A stretch of 64,000 bases of DNA, taken from contig NC_088299.1 of NCBI RefSeq assembly GCF_032854445.1, positions 9,419,608 to 9,483,607 of the forward strand, given 5' to 3'. Source of the DNA: Liolophura sinensis. Lineage: Eukaryota; Mollusca; Polyplacophora; Chitonida; Chitonidae. Both the position numbers and the translations under genes were made by a program. Within the stretch, counting starts at the first letter, position 1. Every line of letters starts with the position of its first letter. Shown in pieces: positions 23,201 through 34,935 of the stretch. The notes under the pieces were generated by a model. The model was not told the DNA's origin. It saw only the letters and a program-made list of their open reading frames with translations, and did not search any database.

Positions 23201-24391
23201 ATAAGCAGAATTAGTTTTAAAATGCAGCAATGCTAACAGCAAGATTTTAGATGTCTTTTGTCTAGACTTAGTGAAAATGCTGTGTTGTCACATTTAGCAA
23301 TAATAACATGAAAACAATACAAAAGGACTAGACATAGGGCTTTGTCTGTTTCTCGGTCAAATACCAGTTTCGTGTAGCCTAGGCCTAAGTGCAAAAAATT
23401 CTTGGGTGTTCACGGCCCAACACCAAGGCCGAGTGTCGTTTTCTCATTCAGTTTCAAACAAGGCAATGTTGACTGTGGATGTAGAACAGTGAGGACCTAT
23501 ATACTTCTTAAGACTCATAGTTGTACGTGAATTCAATAATAACATTTGCGGAACCTCACGGGATTAAAAAATATGCCGCCTCCCCATTTGTCATATACAT
23601 GTATCTTACATAACGATTATATTTGCTGGGGGTCTCCGTGGCTCAGTTGGCTAGCGCCCTAGCACAGCGTAATGACCCAGGAGCCTCTCACCAATGTGGT
23701 CGCTGTGAGTTTAAGTCCAGCTCATGCTGGCTTCCTCTCCGGCCCTAAGTGGGAAAATCGATCTGCGGATGGTCGTGGGTTTCCTCCCACCATAATAATG
23801 GCCGCCGTCGTATAAGTGAAATATTCTTGAGTACGGCGTAAAACATCAATCAAATAAATAAATAAATTATATTTGCTGATTGCCAACAGTGTCTAAGACG
23901 TATAACGACGACAATCCTCTAGGAAACGGTGATAACGAAAAGAAAGATCTCTTACTGGTAAGTGAAAACACGATGTTCAATATAAAACCAATCCCCCTTC
24001 ACAAAATGCTTTCAGAACAGGAAATATGTAAAGAAAAAGCCTGTTTCCTTGTGAGTCCTATTAAACACCTACCATGCACAAATTGCAAGTGAAATAACGC
24101 GCAGTTTGTAAATAGAAATGAATTTGCATAATCAAAATAAAAAATAAGAAGATTACACAAATAAGGCTATAAGAATCACCATTTCTAAGGCTAATTACGA
24201 AACTGTTGAATTTGCAGTTTAGTGGCTGGATAGGTGGCAAGTTCATCTACTGGTATGCAAATAATGAGAACTACGGGTTAGTGCACGAGCGCCTGGAGCT
24301 GGGTCCCCGTTATGGACTGGCCTGTGAGACGGCGAAACAGCGGGACTATGTCTGCCAGGATTACGAAGTCCGCTTCTTCTGCCCTGAGTGA
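20180..24391 (+). CDS. Secreted protein with two WxxW domains (mucin/CILP type)
   Basis: Five exons can be read: 20180-20269 (or -20276), 20398-20474, 22272-22449, 23890-23957 and 24218-24391; about 195 residues in all. It begins MMSKIVLEICLFFVLVVGVKG, a signal peptide. Domain 1 runs from WTHWLNRDTPRKRGDWETVQ through PNFGLWC and CLDYRVSYLLP. Domain 2 runs from YNDDNPLGNGDNEKKDLLL through PRYGLACET and CQDYEVRFFCPE, then stops. The W..W start, D-x-P...GD-x-E segment, G..C..C and C-x-DYEVRF end are hallmarks of the WxxW repeat found in gel-forming mucins and cartilage intermediate layer protein. Both domains lie extracellularly; their molecular role is not established. Exons 2-5 join in consistent phase. 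The exon 1/2 junction does not with the best donor (20270) but does with a weaker one (20277). Domain 2 lacks the leading W..W. Confidence 0.85.
20398..20474 (+). CDS. WxxW gene exon 2: start of domain 1
   Basis: Acceptor TTTTCTACAG|CT, donor CCG|GTAAGA. It encodes GWTHWLNRDTPRKRGDWETV then QSFDP, the W..W and acidic core of domain 1. Ends in phase 0. Confidence 0.85.
20522..20775 (+). repeat. Short array related to the 39-bp repeat
   Basis: Five or six diverged units with the core GGGAATCCAAAATGGCCAGC and a T-rich spacer. It begins about 45 bp inside intron 2 of the WxxW gene, whose first bases (TTTTGGGAATTTTTTGACG) resemble the unit. Confidence 0.8.
21238..22005 (+). repeat. 39-bp minisatellite in WxxW intron 2, about 19 copies
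   Basis: The unit is about TAGTTTTGCTTAGGAAATCC then AAAATGACAGTACAGCAAG. It is homogeneous in the middle and grades at the right into ATTTTTGTTGCGGAAATCCAAAATGGCAAGCA, the form of the first array. The 13-residue periodic frames on both strands are artefacts of the period. Confidence 0.95.
22272..22449 (+). CDS. WxxW gene exon 3: rest of domain 1
   Basis: Acceptor TTATTTCAG|ATA, donor CAAC|GTAAGT. It encodes IPCDGGATRIEARIKG... SVGPNFGLWCKT ... CLDYRVSYLLPQ; 59 codons plus one base. Confidence 0.9.
23628..23870 (+). repeat. Full-length SINE in WxxW intron 3
   Basis: Head GGGGGTCTCCGTGGCTCAGT to tail CAAATAAATAAATAAAT, ending about 20 bp from the exon 4 splice acceptor. Confidence 0.9.
23890..23957 (+). 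CDS. WxxW gene exon 4: start of domain 2
   Basis: Acceptor GCCAACAG|TG, donor CTG|GTAAGT. It encodes SKTYNDDNPLGNGDNEKKDL. The paralogous exon 2 has W..W where this one has K-Y, so the namesake tryptophans are lost. It starts about 20 bp after a SINE. Confidence 0.8.
24218..24391 (+). CDS. WxxW gene exon 5: end of domain 2 and stop
   Basis: Acceptor GAATTTGCAG|TTT. It encodes FSGWIGGKFIYWYANNENYG ... LGPRYGLACETAKQ ... CQDYEVRFFCPE then TGA at 24389-24391. Confidence 0.92.
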   Translation, partial: FSGWIGGKFIYWYANNENYGLVHERLELGPRYGLACETAKQRDYVCQDYEVRFFCPE

Positions 24392-25056
24392 CTGTTTTGT
24401 CGATTCGAACCGTTCACCGAGGATAATTATTAAAAAAAACATATAACTATAAAGAGTGACGTTTAAAGGCTGGTTGTGTGCACCTAACAATAACAATAGG
24501 CTACTCCATTCTAATACACGTTTCTTGTGTGTGTTTTTTCAGTAGCAGGCCTACCCTGTCTAGCAGCAGATATATTCATAGTTTCGAACATCCAGGACTT
24601 CGATGATAAATAACATGGAGCTAAATTTGCGAAATGCCAATCCCTAAAGTTCTGAAAGTACACAGGGCACAGTAACCATCATATTTGAAGGCTAAACACA
24701 TTCTGATTACCTTTCCAGAAAGAGTTTCTTACCTAAAAGCTATAATTTTCATGAGTAAAATCTCATTCAAGGACTATCTAGGCTGGGTTAAATTCGCTTT
24801 GTTTTCAACCCCAGTACTTTAATCCCACGTGACCATAATAGTGCTATGATGATTAGCTCTGAGCAGCTATGACATCACTGCAAAACTCTGAAAAGGGTGT
24901 GGGTATAGTGAAAGAACGCAACGTTGACTAAATTCCCTGCTATGCATGTACTTCAGTAATAAGCCTGTATCATTTGTAACCTCCGTTATGGACGACTAGG
25001 GAAACAGCTTTGCTTAGTTAAGAATTTCAGTTCAGATGTTTTCATTTATCTTTATA

Positions 25057-25062
25057 AATAAA
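25057..25062 (+). terminator. Possible polyadenylation signal of the WxxW gene
   Basis: AATAAA in TTTATAAATAAACCATT, about 670 bp after the stop codon. It is a candidate AATAAA outside a SINE tail downstream of this gene; AT-rich context makes it weak. Confidence 0.35.
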
Positions 25063-25827
25063 CCATTATCGTTACTAGTCCTCTTTTGGTTTTCATTTTG
25101 GTTATTTCTCTTGAAAACTGTTTTTTTTATTGGTGTTTTTTTATAATTAAACTATGAGAAATCAGAATGTTGTGGTATATGTCAAATGTTCAAATGAGGG
25201 CCTTTTCCTAGTCATATACAGTATGACTGTATATGACAGCATGCGCACAGGGTATAGCCCAAAACACCATAAATTTGGTACTGGGGTGTAAAAGTCAAAC
25301 CCACTGCTTTGGGGTCCTTGTTGACTATAAACGACTGACGAATCTCGTTTGGTTTCTTCCAACAATAAATCTGACCGCCATAAAGGTGAGCGTTAAACAA
25401 AAAGAAAGAGATACAAGACACAAGGTGAGAGATCAAACTGGGCCTTCCAATTTGTAGATCCCCACCCGCAACCATCCACCCACCCGGATCCCATGACTTG
25501 GGAAAGAAGGTCCTCAGGACCCAGTTGATCGAGAACTTATTAGCTATTGCTGGTATAAAATCATACTTTATATTTATCATTTGCTCCAAATTCAATAACC
25601 AGTGCAATTGTTTAAAATCAAAGTATTAGAGCAGCAGATTTAGTTCACATTTAATATACTTTTACGCAACTGTTTTTGGGCTATGCACAAAATTGAAGAC
25701 TTGGATTAATGTTAAATCTCGTATTAAGTTTTAAAACAGTTTTGAACATCAGGGCCCTGGCTGTATGTGCACTCTTAAAAGATCACTGGTTTTCAATCAA
25801 TATGGAGTGTGTGTCACTCACACGGTG

Positions 25828-25942
25828 TCGGTGGCTTTCCCATAATTCTCCGGTTTCTTCCCCCCATAAAACTGACCATCAACCTATAAGCGAAAAATTC
25901 TTCAACGAGTTTGTCGTTACACAAAAATCAATAAATAAATGA
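25828..25942 (+). repeat. Degraded SINE 3' fragment
   Basis: CCGGTTTCTTCCCCCCATAA through AAAAATTCTTCAACGAG to an AATAAATAAAT tail. 24392-25827 holds no other recognisable feature besides the possible poly(A) signal. Confidence 0.55.
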
Positions 25943-26077
25943 AAAACAAATACATAAATATTTTGTAAATACTAATTACTGGATGTTGTAAAACAATCCA
26001 TTTAACATTAATTATACGAATGGAATAATTTATGGCAGTTTTTTTCATTCGCATATTCTCATTAGATAATTTCGCGG

Positions 26078-26195
26078 CTTGTCGTGAATTTTCCCCCTGC
26101 TCTGCCCGGTTTCCTCCCACCATCGTTATGTTGGTCTTCGTCGTACCAGTGAAATATTCTTGAGTGCAGCGTAGACCACTCATCAAATAAAACAA
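26078..26195 (+). repeat. SINE 3' fragment
   Basis: GTGAATTTTCCCCCTGCTCT through GAAATATTCTTGAGTGCAGC to CAAATAAAAC. Confidence 0.7.
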
Positions 26196-29100
26196 ATCAT
26201 TACATAAATCGTATGAATGGAATATATGTTATTATATTCAGTATAAACAAATCGTAAAAATGTGGTTGACCATTAAAAGGCGTAGCGCACATATCCAGGC
26301 TAGTCATCCTAGTGCTTCACTGGAAAAAAAAAAACATGTACAGGCGTATCACTGCAGGGTGTTGCTTGTGTTTAGAGTGATAAACGATTATCTTTACAGT
26401 GTATACTAACATACAGAGACGATCAGAGCTTATCTGTAGCTGGTTGATAAAGTTTAAATTCAATGAACAAGTGACCTAAATTTTTAATCAAACGGATTAT
26501 GTGTACTAGTGAAAATGTAAAAGTTTTCACACTTTGTATCAACACAAACTGTGCATCAAGGACATAAGCATTTCATTACAAACATGTTGACGTCTTTTTA
26601 TAGTATGAGTTCCACACGTCCAACAGAAGCCAGCGCTACGCGTTAAGTTAAAAAATTAAGGTCATTTTCCTTAACGACGGAAGACTTCAAGCCGTAAGCT
26701 TGACTGCATGGTGGGATAGGCTACCGGGCTTTGTGGAATTACCGTGGAAGTCAGTGGGACATATAAGTCTTCGTTCTTCGTTTTACCCCTCTGAGGAAAT
26801 CTATGGTCGATTTCGTCACTTGCTGTCACGAGGATTTTGTGTCCTCTAGCGGTCTGTGCGAGCTCATTTCCTGTAACACCCGACAGCACCATTTTAGATC
26901 AGCCATCGATTGTGAAATACAGAGGGTATATACCACGGGCATACTGACTAGAGGTGAGATTCCACGTTTGTTTCCTCAGTACAGTTTACGAAAGCATTTT
27001 GGGACATTTCCATAAAGTATGCTTTATTTATTATTTATGATAGTGGTTCATTATTACATTAAATACGAAGAATGAAATGAATTTTCAGAAAGAAAATTTA
27101 GTTTGGCTTTGTTTATGTAGGCCAAATATCAAACATGGCGGTCATTGAATACGATTTGAGAGACGTATGCCCTAATGTTGAATATTCAGTGTATTGAATA
27201 TGCTCCCTTTATCATCCTTGCTTTAAAACTAAATATTTTCCGTCTGAATATACTAAAAAATATGAAATTCTTTGCATGAAAATGTCATAGCTATTAATAA
27301 CCATTATTCATTCGGCTGACCCAGATCATAGAGATTATACCCTAGTATTCCTGATATGCTTTTAATGTTAAGGTTTAATACGAAATATGTCCTTAGAATG
27401 AAAATATATTTTAAAATGTTTCAACTTTTGCGAATTGTGCCACCTTCATCTGTAAACCATGCAGATGTTTAGACTAGTTATAACGTGTCAAGCTTGTGAC
27501 CCTCTGGGAACACATTGGGCGCCTAACTTGCCCACCTGGATGAAAACCTTCCTATTGGATGTCAAGATCATGATCTTAGAAGCTACATATTTACTGAAAT
27601 ATGTATTTTCCATAACTTTAACCAGATTTAACTTATTAACTGATGTTACATATAAAAATAAGAATTGCTAATCAGTGTAAAATATGACTAATTTTTTCGT
27701 TCCATAAACTCAATTAGTATCAAAGAAATATGAGTATTGAATGACATGTGTACTGTGAAAGATCATGCTATAAGATGTACTGCACAGGTATCTGAGTTAA
27801 TACGATATCAACTTTGCACTACGTATATTTGTTTTTGTCCAGGTGTCAAAATGAATGTAGTATAATATTAGCTTAAATCCAAATGTGATATCTGTTCCAC
27901 TCGGCTTTTATCGTATACATGTCAGTCTGAACATATTACATATGGGACATTTGAAAGCTACATTCAGTTAAGGCTTCCAGGCTGACAGACAGAAAATTAT
28001 TGTTCTTGCTCAGAAAAAAGTTGTTTGAAATTTGGAAGCAAACTTCCCGTGGATGTTATCTTTTACAAATTTGAAGCTAGTGCTTCTAGATCACTTCAAC
28101 AGTTTGGGCTTAAACATAACTTTGATGTATTAAAGTGAGTAGTCTTGTTGCTGTATATAACTTTTTGAGGTAGTTAGGTACAAAAACATTTTTTTTAGGG
28201 TTTTGAAATTACTTAAATTCTATGGCCTGTAAATCGAAAATTATGGGAGCTAGAAATTTGTAATCTCTTGCGGATACGGATTTGTAGCCCAAGATCTAAT
28301 CTTTTCGTGCAGGTTGAACCATTTTAGACGATCATCAATCGTTTTCTTGCTACAAGTGTTAAAATGACATAACCCTATTTCAGCAACAGAACTTTAAGCC
28401 CATTTATTTGACCTACACTTAGGGGGTTTATACACTCTTTAACTACCGAGTTAACTGTCCATTATTTCTCAAAGCGCATTGCGTATCGTAATACACCAGT
28501 ATGGCTGTGTAGCTGATCGAATGTTACAAGACTGACACGTCACGAACTGTTCTGTACTGATGTAGAAGCTAAAAGCCATTCTTGATAACTGATTAGAAAC
28601 TGTGAAACCGCGGGCAGTTTTTTTGTATTGTATTTATTTACTTTTTGGACTGAATACTGCTATTTTTTCTGTTTTTTTTTTTTTGAAGAAAGTGATCCTA
28701 CATGTAGAAAAATGTCTTATCTATTAAATTGAATGAGATATAAATTGATACCATCCAGGTATGGGCACCAAAGCCTTGTCAATGTAAATGTTGACAGTGA
28801 TATCCATATAACAAGTGTCCGAAACTGTACGAAAGTGTGATTTCATAAATTTTTACCGTGATTTTGGTTTTGGTATAGGAAGACTTTTAGATTTTAATTC
28901 TGAATGTGTGAAGTCTCTGTTTTATTTTGAAGTTTTATTTTAAAAATCAACAATTGCCAGATGGATTATCATACTTATAAAATAAATAACAGTTGTTTAT
29001 TGTCTGTTTGATTGGTATTTAATACCGTGCTTGATTAAAATTGGGTTCCAGGGGTATATCCAGTCATAACATTCTTAAATCACCTGGCGATGAGTGTTAT

Positions 29101-30021
29101 CTCGAATCCATATACTGATGCCTAGATTTTAAAAATGTAACGTGTTAGCTCCCTTTGTTCAAGCAGCGTTTTTGGTGGTCCGCACTAACAATAGTGACAT
29201 ACATGCTTTTATATACAAATGTTGAAATGCAACTGGTTACATCTGCACAACAGTGTTGATTTTCCTAAATTTGTTTTTAGTCACGATTTACCCGAGAATG
29301 TTCTGAATTTTATAAATTTTAAAAATCAACAATTTCCAGACAGTCCTAACCGTCCTGGGTATAATCTGAAATGTGGTTTACATAGGCACGTAAATCACGA
29401 AGGATTTACACCCACATACTCGTTAGGATTCCACTATTATGCTAATATTTTGGTCAAATTATTTTTTTGTTAATATTTAACAAATATTTTTTGTTAAATT
29501 ATATTTAAGCAAGGGTGCCAATCACGCTGCCATCGTTCTAGTGTGTACCTCGTCCTAAATTGCATATGTTGTATTAGGGTGCTCACGATTATAAGGAAAC
29601 ACCGGTGTTGCCAACCTCGTCTAGCCAATCGTCGTTACTGTCACGTGGATGGTCCTCTTAAGCTGGCGACACCAGAGTTTCCGCATAATCGTAAACGCCC
29701 TTAGTATTAGTGCGTGGACCAACTGAAGATACAAACTCTTTCCTGAGTACTATTCAACCAACATATAATCTATAGCAGATCGATCAATGTATATCACCTC
29801 TTACCAGTTAATAACCTCATAGCGCAATATACAAATCAACTTATATTACGTAGTGTGTTAATCATGTCTTATTGCATTAGTGTATAGATTAATAAAGCTA
29901 CATGTTGTGTAGGTATTAGTGTGCAATGTTCGATCATCTCTTCATGTATTCCATCAAAGTCATTAGCGGATATGCATACATTATATCAATTCGCACTATA
30001 ATAAGTCAGTTACCTCATATC
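26196..30021. other. Intergenic, AT-rich, nothing firm
   Basis: No exon chain could be built. A minus frame at 26671-26892 (73 codons) is somewhat protein-like but has no recognisable domain or partner exon. A 20-bp identity (TTTTAAAAATCAACAATT) recurs at about 28940 and 29315. Confidence 0.35.
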
Positions 30022-30290
30022 GGGGGGGGGGGGGGGGGGGGGATGGCACAGTCGGTTGCGCAGCGTAATGACCCAGGAGCCTCTCACCAATGCGGTCGCT
30101 GTGAGTTCAAGTCCAGCTCATGCTGGCTTCCTCTCCGGCCGTACGTGGGAAGAACCTGCGGATGGTCGTGGGTTTCCCCCGGGCTCTGTTCGGTTTCCTC
30201 CCACCATAATGCTGGCCGCCATCGTATAAGTGAAATAATCTTGAGTACGCCGTAAAACACCAATCAAATAAATAAACAAATAAACCTCAT
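30022..30290 (+). repeat. G21 homopolymer followed by SINE
   Basis: A run of 21 G (30022-30042) abuts a SINE lacking the first bases of the head and the box A-like end. The rest is intact, to the CAAATAAATAAACAAATAAA tail. Confidence 0.9.
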
Positions 30291-30299
30291 ATCGGGGGT

Positions 30300-30560
30300 A
30301 GATCCAGAGTCAATCCTGGGTCGAGCCACACCTAAGACCTTAATAGAAGAAGTTGTAACTTCCTCGCTTGGCGGGGCGCCTTACTTGCCTTCGATAAGAC
30401 GTCTCAGTGAAGCAGCACTAGATAAAAGAGCGGTGGAAATCCGTCCTGCAACAAGGAGGCACATTACATGCACTCTATGGATTCCTTCGTCTTCATATGA
30501 GTTAGAAATTGTTAAGTACGATGTTAAACCCCAAGCACTCACTCACTCATATCGGAATAT
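30300..30560 (+). repeat. Second SINE-like family, plus copy
   Basis: GGGTCGAGCCACACCTAAGA, GTAACTTCCTCGCTTGGCGG, GTGAAGCAGCACTAGATAAA, and a 3' end AAGTACGATGTTAAACCCCA followed by AGCACTCACTCACTCA. I recall this 3' end from molluscan repeats; the family is the reverse complement of the 5690/12838/33540 elements, with a different internal deletion. Confidence 0.7.
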
Positions 30561-30727
30561 TAAAATCAACTTATAATGCGTAGTATGCTCATCATTAGTT
30601 GTTGCATTGGTGCGAAAATCATCTCTTGTTACATTAGTGTGTAAATCAATAAAGATACATGTTGTATAAGTATTAGTGTGCAATGTTGCATTGTTGACAT
30701 GTATTCCACCAAATCAACAAATCGCTC

Positions 30728-30764
30728 CTGAAACGGACGCTCTACCAACTGTGCTATCGGGGCC
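30728..30764 (-). repeat. tRNA-like 5' half (SINE head relic)
   Basis: On the minus strand GGCCCCGATAGCACAGTTGG then TAGAGCGTCCGTTTC reads like the acceptor stem, D arm and box A of a tRNA. No anticodon arm or T arm follows, so it is not a tRNA gene. Confidence 0.5.
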
Positions 30765-30908
30765 AGTCAATATTAAGATGTAAATCGTTTCATTTTGCAT
30801 ATTGTGTAAATCAAGTCATGTGTATTAGTGTGTACGTCAGCACACGTTGCATTAGTATCTTTACCATTCCGTTTTGGACAGTGTGTAAATCCCGCTTAGT
30901 GTGCAGCC

Positions 30909-31033
30909 ATGAGTGCATGTGTGCTGCTTGGCACACTTCTCTTAGCCCTTGGTAGCCAAGGTCAGGAGCAGGAGGTACAACACCTAGACTGTCGACTCAG
31001 CAACACGGACGGCTGCACGATGGTTCGAGATCC
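30909..31033 (+). CDS. Mcr-like exon 1: signal peptide
   Basis: ATG in CAGCCATGAGTG; encodes MSACVLLGTLLLALGSQG then QEQEVQHLDCRLSNTDGC. Donor GATCC|GTGAGT, phase 2. No TATA box is evident upstream. Confidence 0.88.
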
Positions 31034-34000
31034 GTGAGTATTTAAGTTTCATTCATTTATTTCTGTGAGAAATTTGGTTACATTTATCATACATAATTAC
31101 ATAATACACATTCTGTGCATGACTTCAAACATGCTGACGTCATGACATCTGTGTTTTATTATGCAATTCTACATAATGCCTCATGCTTGCCAAATTTCAA
31201 CTGGAGTATTTAGGCAGAGTGAATTGTTTTGTCAAACAGGGGAATTCAGTGTAGTGAGGGCAGTTTTTCAGTGCTTATACTAGCAGAAGTTAGAGAGTTT
31301 CCGCTTGGAGTTCAAACCCTGGTAAGACACAAAGGGGGAAATCCTTCAACGATAACATTAGTATAGGTTAATGTTTCCACAGTAAGCAATTTTTCTGTAC
31401 AAAAAAATCACATCGCAATACATTGTGGCGCGATCGACTTTAGATAAAAATGTTAGAACAGCTGTTCCCTTGCTTAAATGCACCTATCGGTGTAGACGAA
31501 TGATGTGGCATACTTTTCTCTATTTACACTCAAAAATTAATCTGTTAATTTTAACAGAAAGTCTGTTGTCTGAGTGATGTCAGAATGTATTCTGTTATTA
31601 TAACACAATATTGTGTCATATTGAACATAATATTTTATTAATCTAATAGAATCGTTCTGTTGAATTAATATAATATGTGTATTATATTTAACAGAATAAT
31701 CTGCTGCAATAACAAAAGGGGGAGGGATATAACATTTTTGTGTATGATTTGAGGCATATTTCATTAGACTTTATATACCAGGCCTGTAAATACGCCTGGT
31801 TTCCTCCCATCATAATGCTAGCCGTCGTCGTTTAAGTGAAATATTCTTCAGTATGGTGTAAAGCACCAATCAAATAAATTTTTAAAAACGTAAAGTGATA
31901 CGTAATGTAACCTTACCTTTTTAGAACTTATTTGGTACTGGCGCCCAGGAAGGTACGACCGAACCAACTCATCAACGTATTTACCACCGTTTTGAAGCTG
32001 GAATACAAAGAACTGGAAATTGTAGTATCTGTCATCAAGGGCGAGGTGCAATATGCTGACACCAAGGTGACCTTTGACCGCACAGGCAGTAGAGTGTTGC
32101 AAATGCTGGTAAGATGTTAACAAAAATTTGATATCATTGGTGGATTTTACCTCGAACAGATGTCACACAAAATGTTTTGATGAAAATAAAATTATACTAA
32201 AGTAACAGGAGTGTCGTACAATTCATAGTTAGGTAAGTTAAGAGGTCCCAAGTTTTTAAGATTTATTTTCCATTAGCGACAGTGATAACGCTTAGTGCTA
32301 AAAGTCAGTCCAAAACATTCCGTGTCCGATAAGCCTTGGTTCCTACTTTGCCCAGTCTGTCAGAAAGCAGCCATGAAAATCTTGACAAAGGTTGACGGTC
32401 AAAACCTGAACCTCCCAATCAGGTTCGCTCACACTTATACGACAGCGGATTATAAGACTATAGTGAGAGGAAAACGGGCAAGGCCCATTGGAAACACATG
32501 ACAATCCGCAGGCTAATGGCAGAACTTCCCACGTACTATGGAAGAGAAAACCAGCATGAGCTGGACCATTGACCGTATTGATGAGAGGCTCTTGAGTCAT
32601 TGAGATAGCATGCTGAGCACCCGGCCACTAAGACCCCTCCTCTCTCCTTGAAAAATGCAGTCCAAGGATATATACTATATTGTTCTTTTTCGTAGTACGT
32701 CACAAGTTTCTGTGTATTTGTGCGGATAAAACCATTTATAGTTAGTATACAAGCATTCTCTAGCTACAGCAGAAAGCGATGTGTTTAGCTCATCCGAGAG
32801 CTCTGTTGTGGCAAGGGCGATAACACTGTAGGCGTTCGTTTCTAAAACCAAGGGTTGGACAGTATGCAACAGTGGTGAAAATAATAGCTACTTATACCCT
32901 GCCTTAAGAACCATCCAAATATTTATTTTTGTAGCAACGTAACTCTGTCCTTTTTTCACAGCGGGGCCACTGTGGACGAGGTGCTTAGCCCACCAGCTCT
33001 GTGCAATAACCCAGTAGCCTTTCACAAACGCTGGTTTCCTCTCCGGCCGAACGTGAGTAGGTCTGCCCGCCACCTGCAGATGGTCACGGGTTTCCTCTTC
33101 AGAACTTACTTGAGTACGGCGTACATCATAATTCAAATAAATAAACAGATGTTTTCACTGTAGACTCCTTCCAGTATGACTCCGGGCCAATACAAGCTAA
33201 GGGTGATTGGCAGCCTTGGAGGCACTAGTACGGGCTTTATTTTCAAGAATGAGACGGATATAGAATTCGGAGAGAAGAGTGTCTCTGTGTTCATCCAGCT
33301 GAGTAAGCCAATCTACAGAATGGGGCAGACAGGTAAATAGGTTTCCTAAGCCTTGCTAAATGAAAGCGAATCCATAAAGCGACAGGCATAAAGGATTAAC
33401 TAGAGTATGGGGCTGATATATCGGTAATAGACAAACTTAACTCTTCGGCTGATCGATCCATAGACTCATATACCGTTGGTCAATCACTGGTACCGTCGAG
33501 AGTTCGAAGCCAGCTCCCGCTTCACGAAGGCGGCTTAACGTTAGTATGTACGTATGTATGCTTTGAGTTTAACGTCGTACTTAACAATTTTTCAGTCATA
33601 TGACGATGAGGAGTCATATAATGTGTCGTCTTCTGGCAGGGCGAGTCCATGCCGCCAAAGTGTTGCCGAAGTATCATGCCGAAGACACCAGACATGACAC
33701 CCCACCCAGTCATATTATATACTGACACCGGGCCAACCAGGCTGATTTGCTTGCTCCAACCTTTCAGTGTTGAGCGCCAATCGAGGATGCAGCGAGTAAC
33801 AGTTTTAAAGTCTTTTGCATGACCCAACCCGGATTTGATCTCGGGGACTTAAGATTTCGAACCGAACGCTCTAACCACTAGACCACTGTGTGATCTTTCC
33901 GATTCATACATCTGTCCGTCTTGATTAACGTGATTTGTATTAAATAAATCGGCCATAGAATGTCAACATTGCAGACATCTATTTTTATCATTCTCTATTT

Positions 34001-34896
34001 TTATTATATTTTACATTTGCCTCTTTTTCTTCCTCCGCACAGTTCACTTCCGGGTCATTCCAATTCTACCGAATCTAATTATGCACCATGGAAGTATGAC
34101 TATATTCGTGATGGTGAGTCTCAATCCTTTAAAGCTGATGGTTATCTCGTCACTGAGAAAGCGTGGAGTGCCCGCTACTGTTACTGTCGGGGATATATGT
34201 TTTGTGATTTCTCAGTTGTCTTCGTCCAACTTTTAGAGGTTTGTTTCTTGTACATTTTCCCAGCTCTATAAGAACAAAAAAAAATGTGAAGAGGCGAAGT
34301 ATATATGGAATATTATATAAGGACATTATATATTATATTGCACATTATTATATATATTGCACAGAGTGAGATGCAGGCTGAGACATTTGGAAGTCAAAAT
34401 GAATGGTAGGAAAGAAGATAATGTATAGGGAAATGTAATGTATAGAGACGTAAAATTACACGAAATATGGAATTGCAAGTACTGTTACTTATACAGGGAG
34501 CCTTGTTACGTCAAAAAGAAAAACAAAACGAAACCAAAAAAAAAAACTCTTATAAAACTAGACGACAATTCCCATTTTGTCTCAATGCATTTGTGTTTAG
34601 GTTGTGTGTGATTTTCTTTTCTGTTTTCATTCATTGTTTTCGATTTGACATGTGTTCTAATCATCTAACGATTTTCACTCTTTTATATTGCAATTAAAAA
34701 GTGTCAACGTATCATGACATCCCATAGTTCAGTGAACACTATGATAATAAAAATATGAGTACATGCGAAGGTCCTCCAGCAACCTGCGGGTGATCGTGGG
34801 TTTCCTCCAGACTGGGCCCGGTTTCCTCCCACCATAATGCTGGCCGCCGTCGTATAAGTGAAATATTCTTGAGTACGGCCCAAAACACCAATCAAA

Positions 34897-34935
<39 letters not shown>

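Noticed and set aside
26671-26892. 73-codon minus frame with protein-like composition
   Set aside because: No domain, no partner exon and no promoter signal; left as anonymous.
29219-29473. 84-codon frame in AT-rich intergenic DNA
   Set aside because: No recognisable domain or splice partner; chance open frame is as likely.
30728-30764. tRNA gene on the minus strand
   Set aside because: Only the 5' half is present; no anticodon or T arm.
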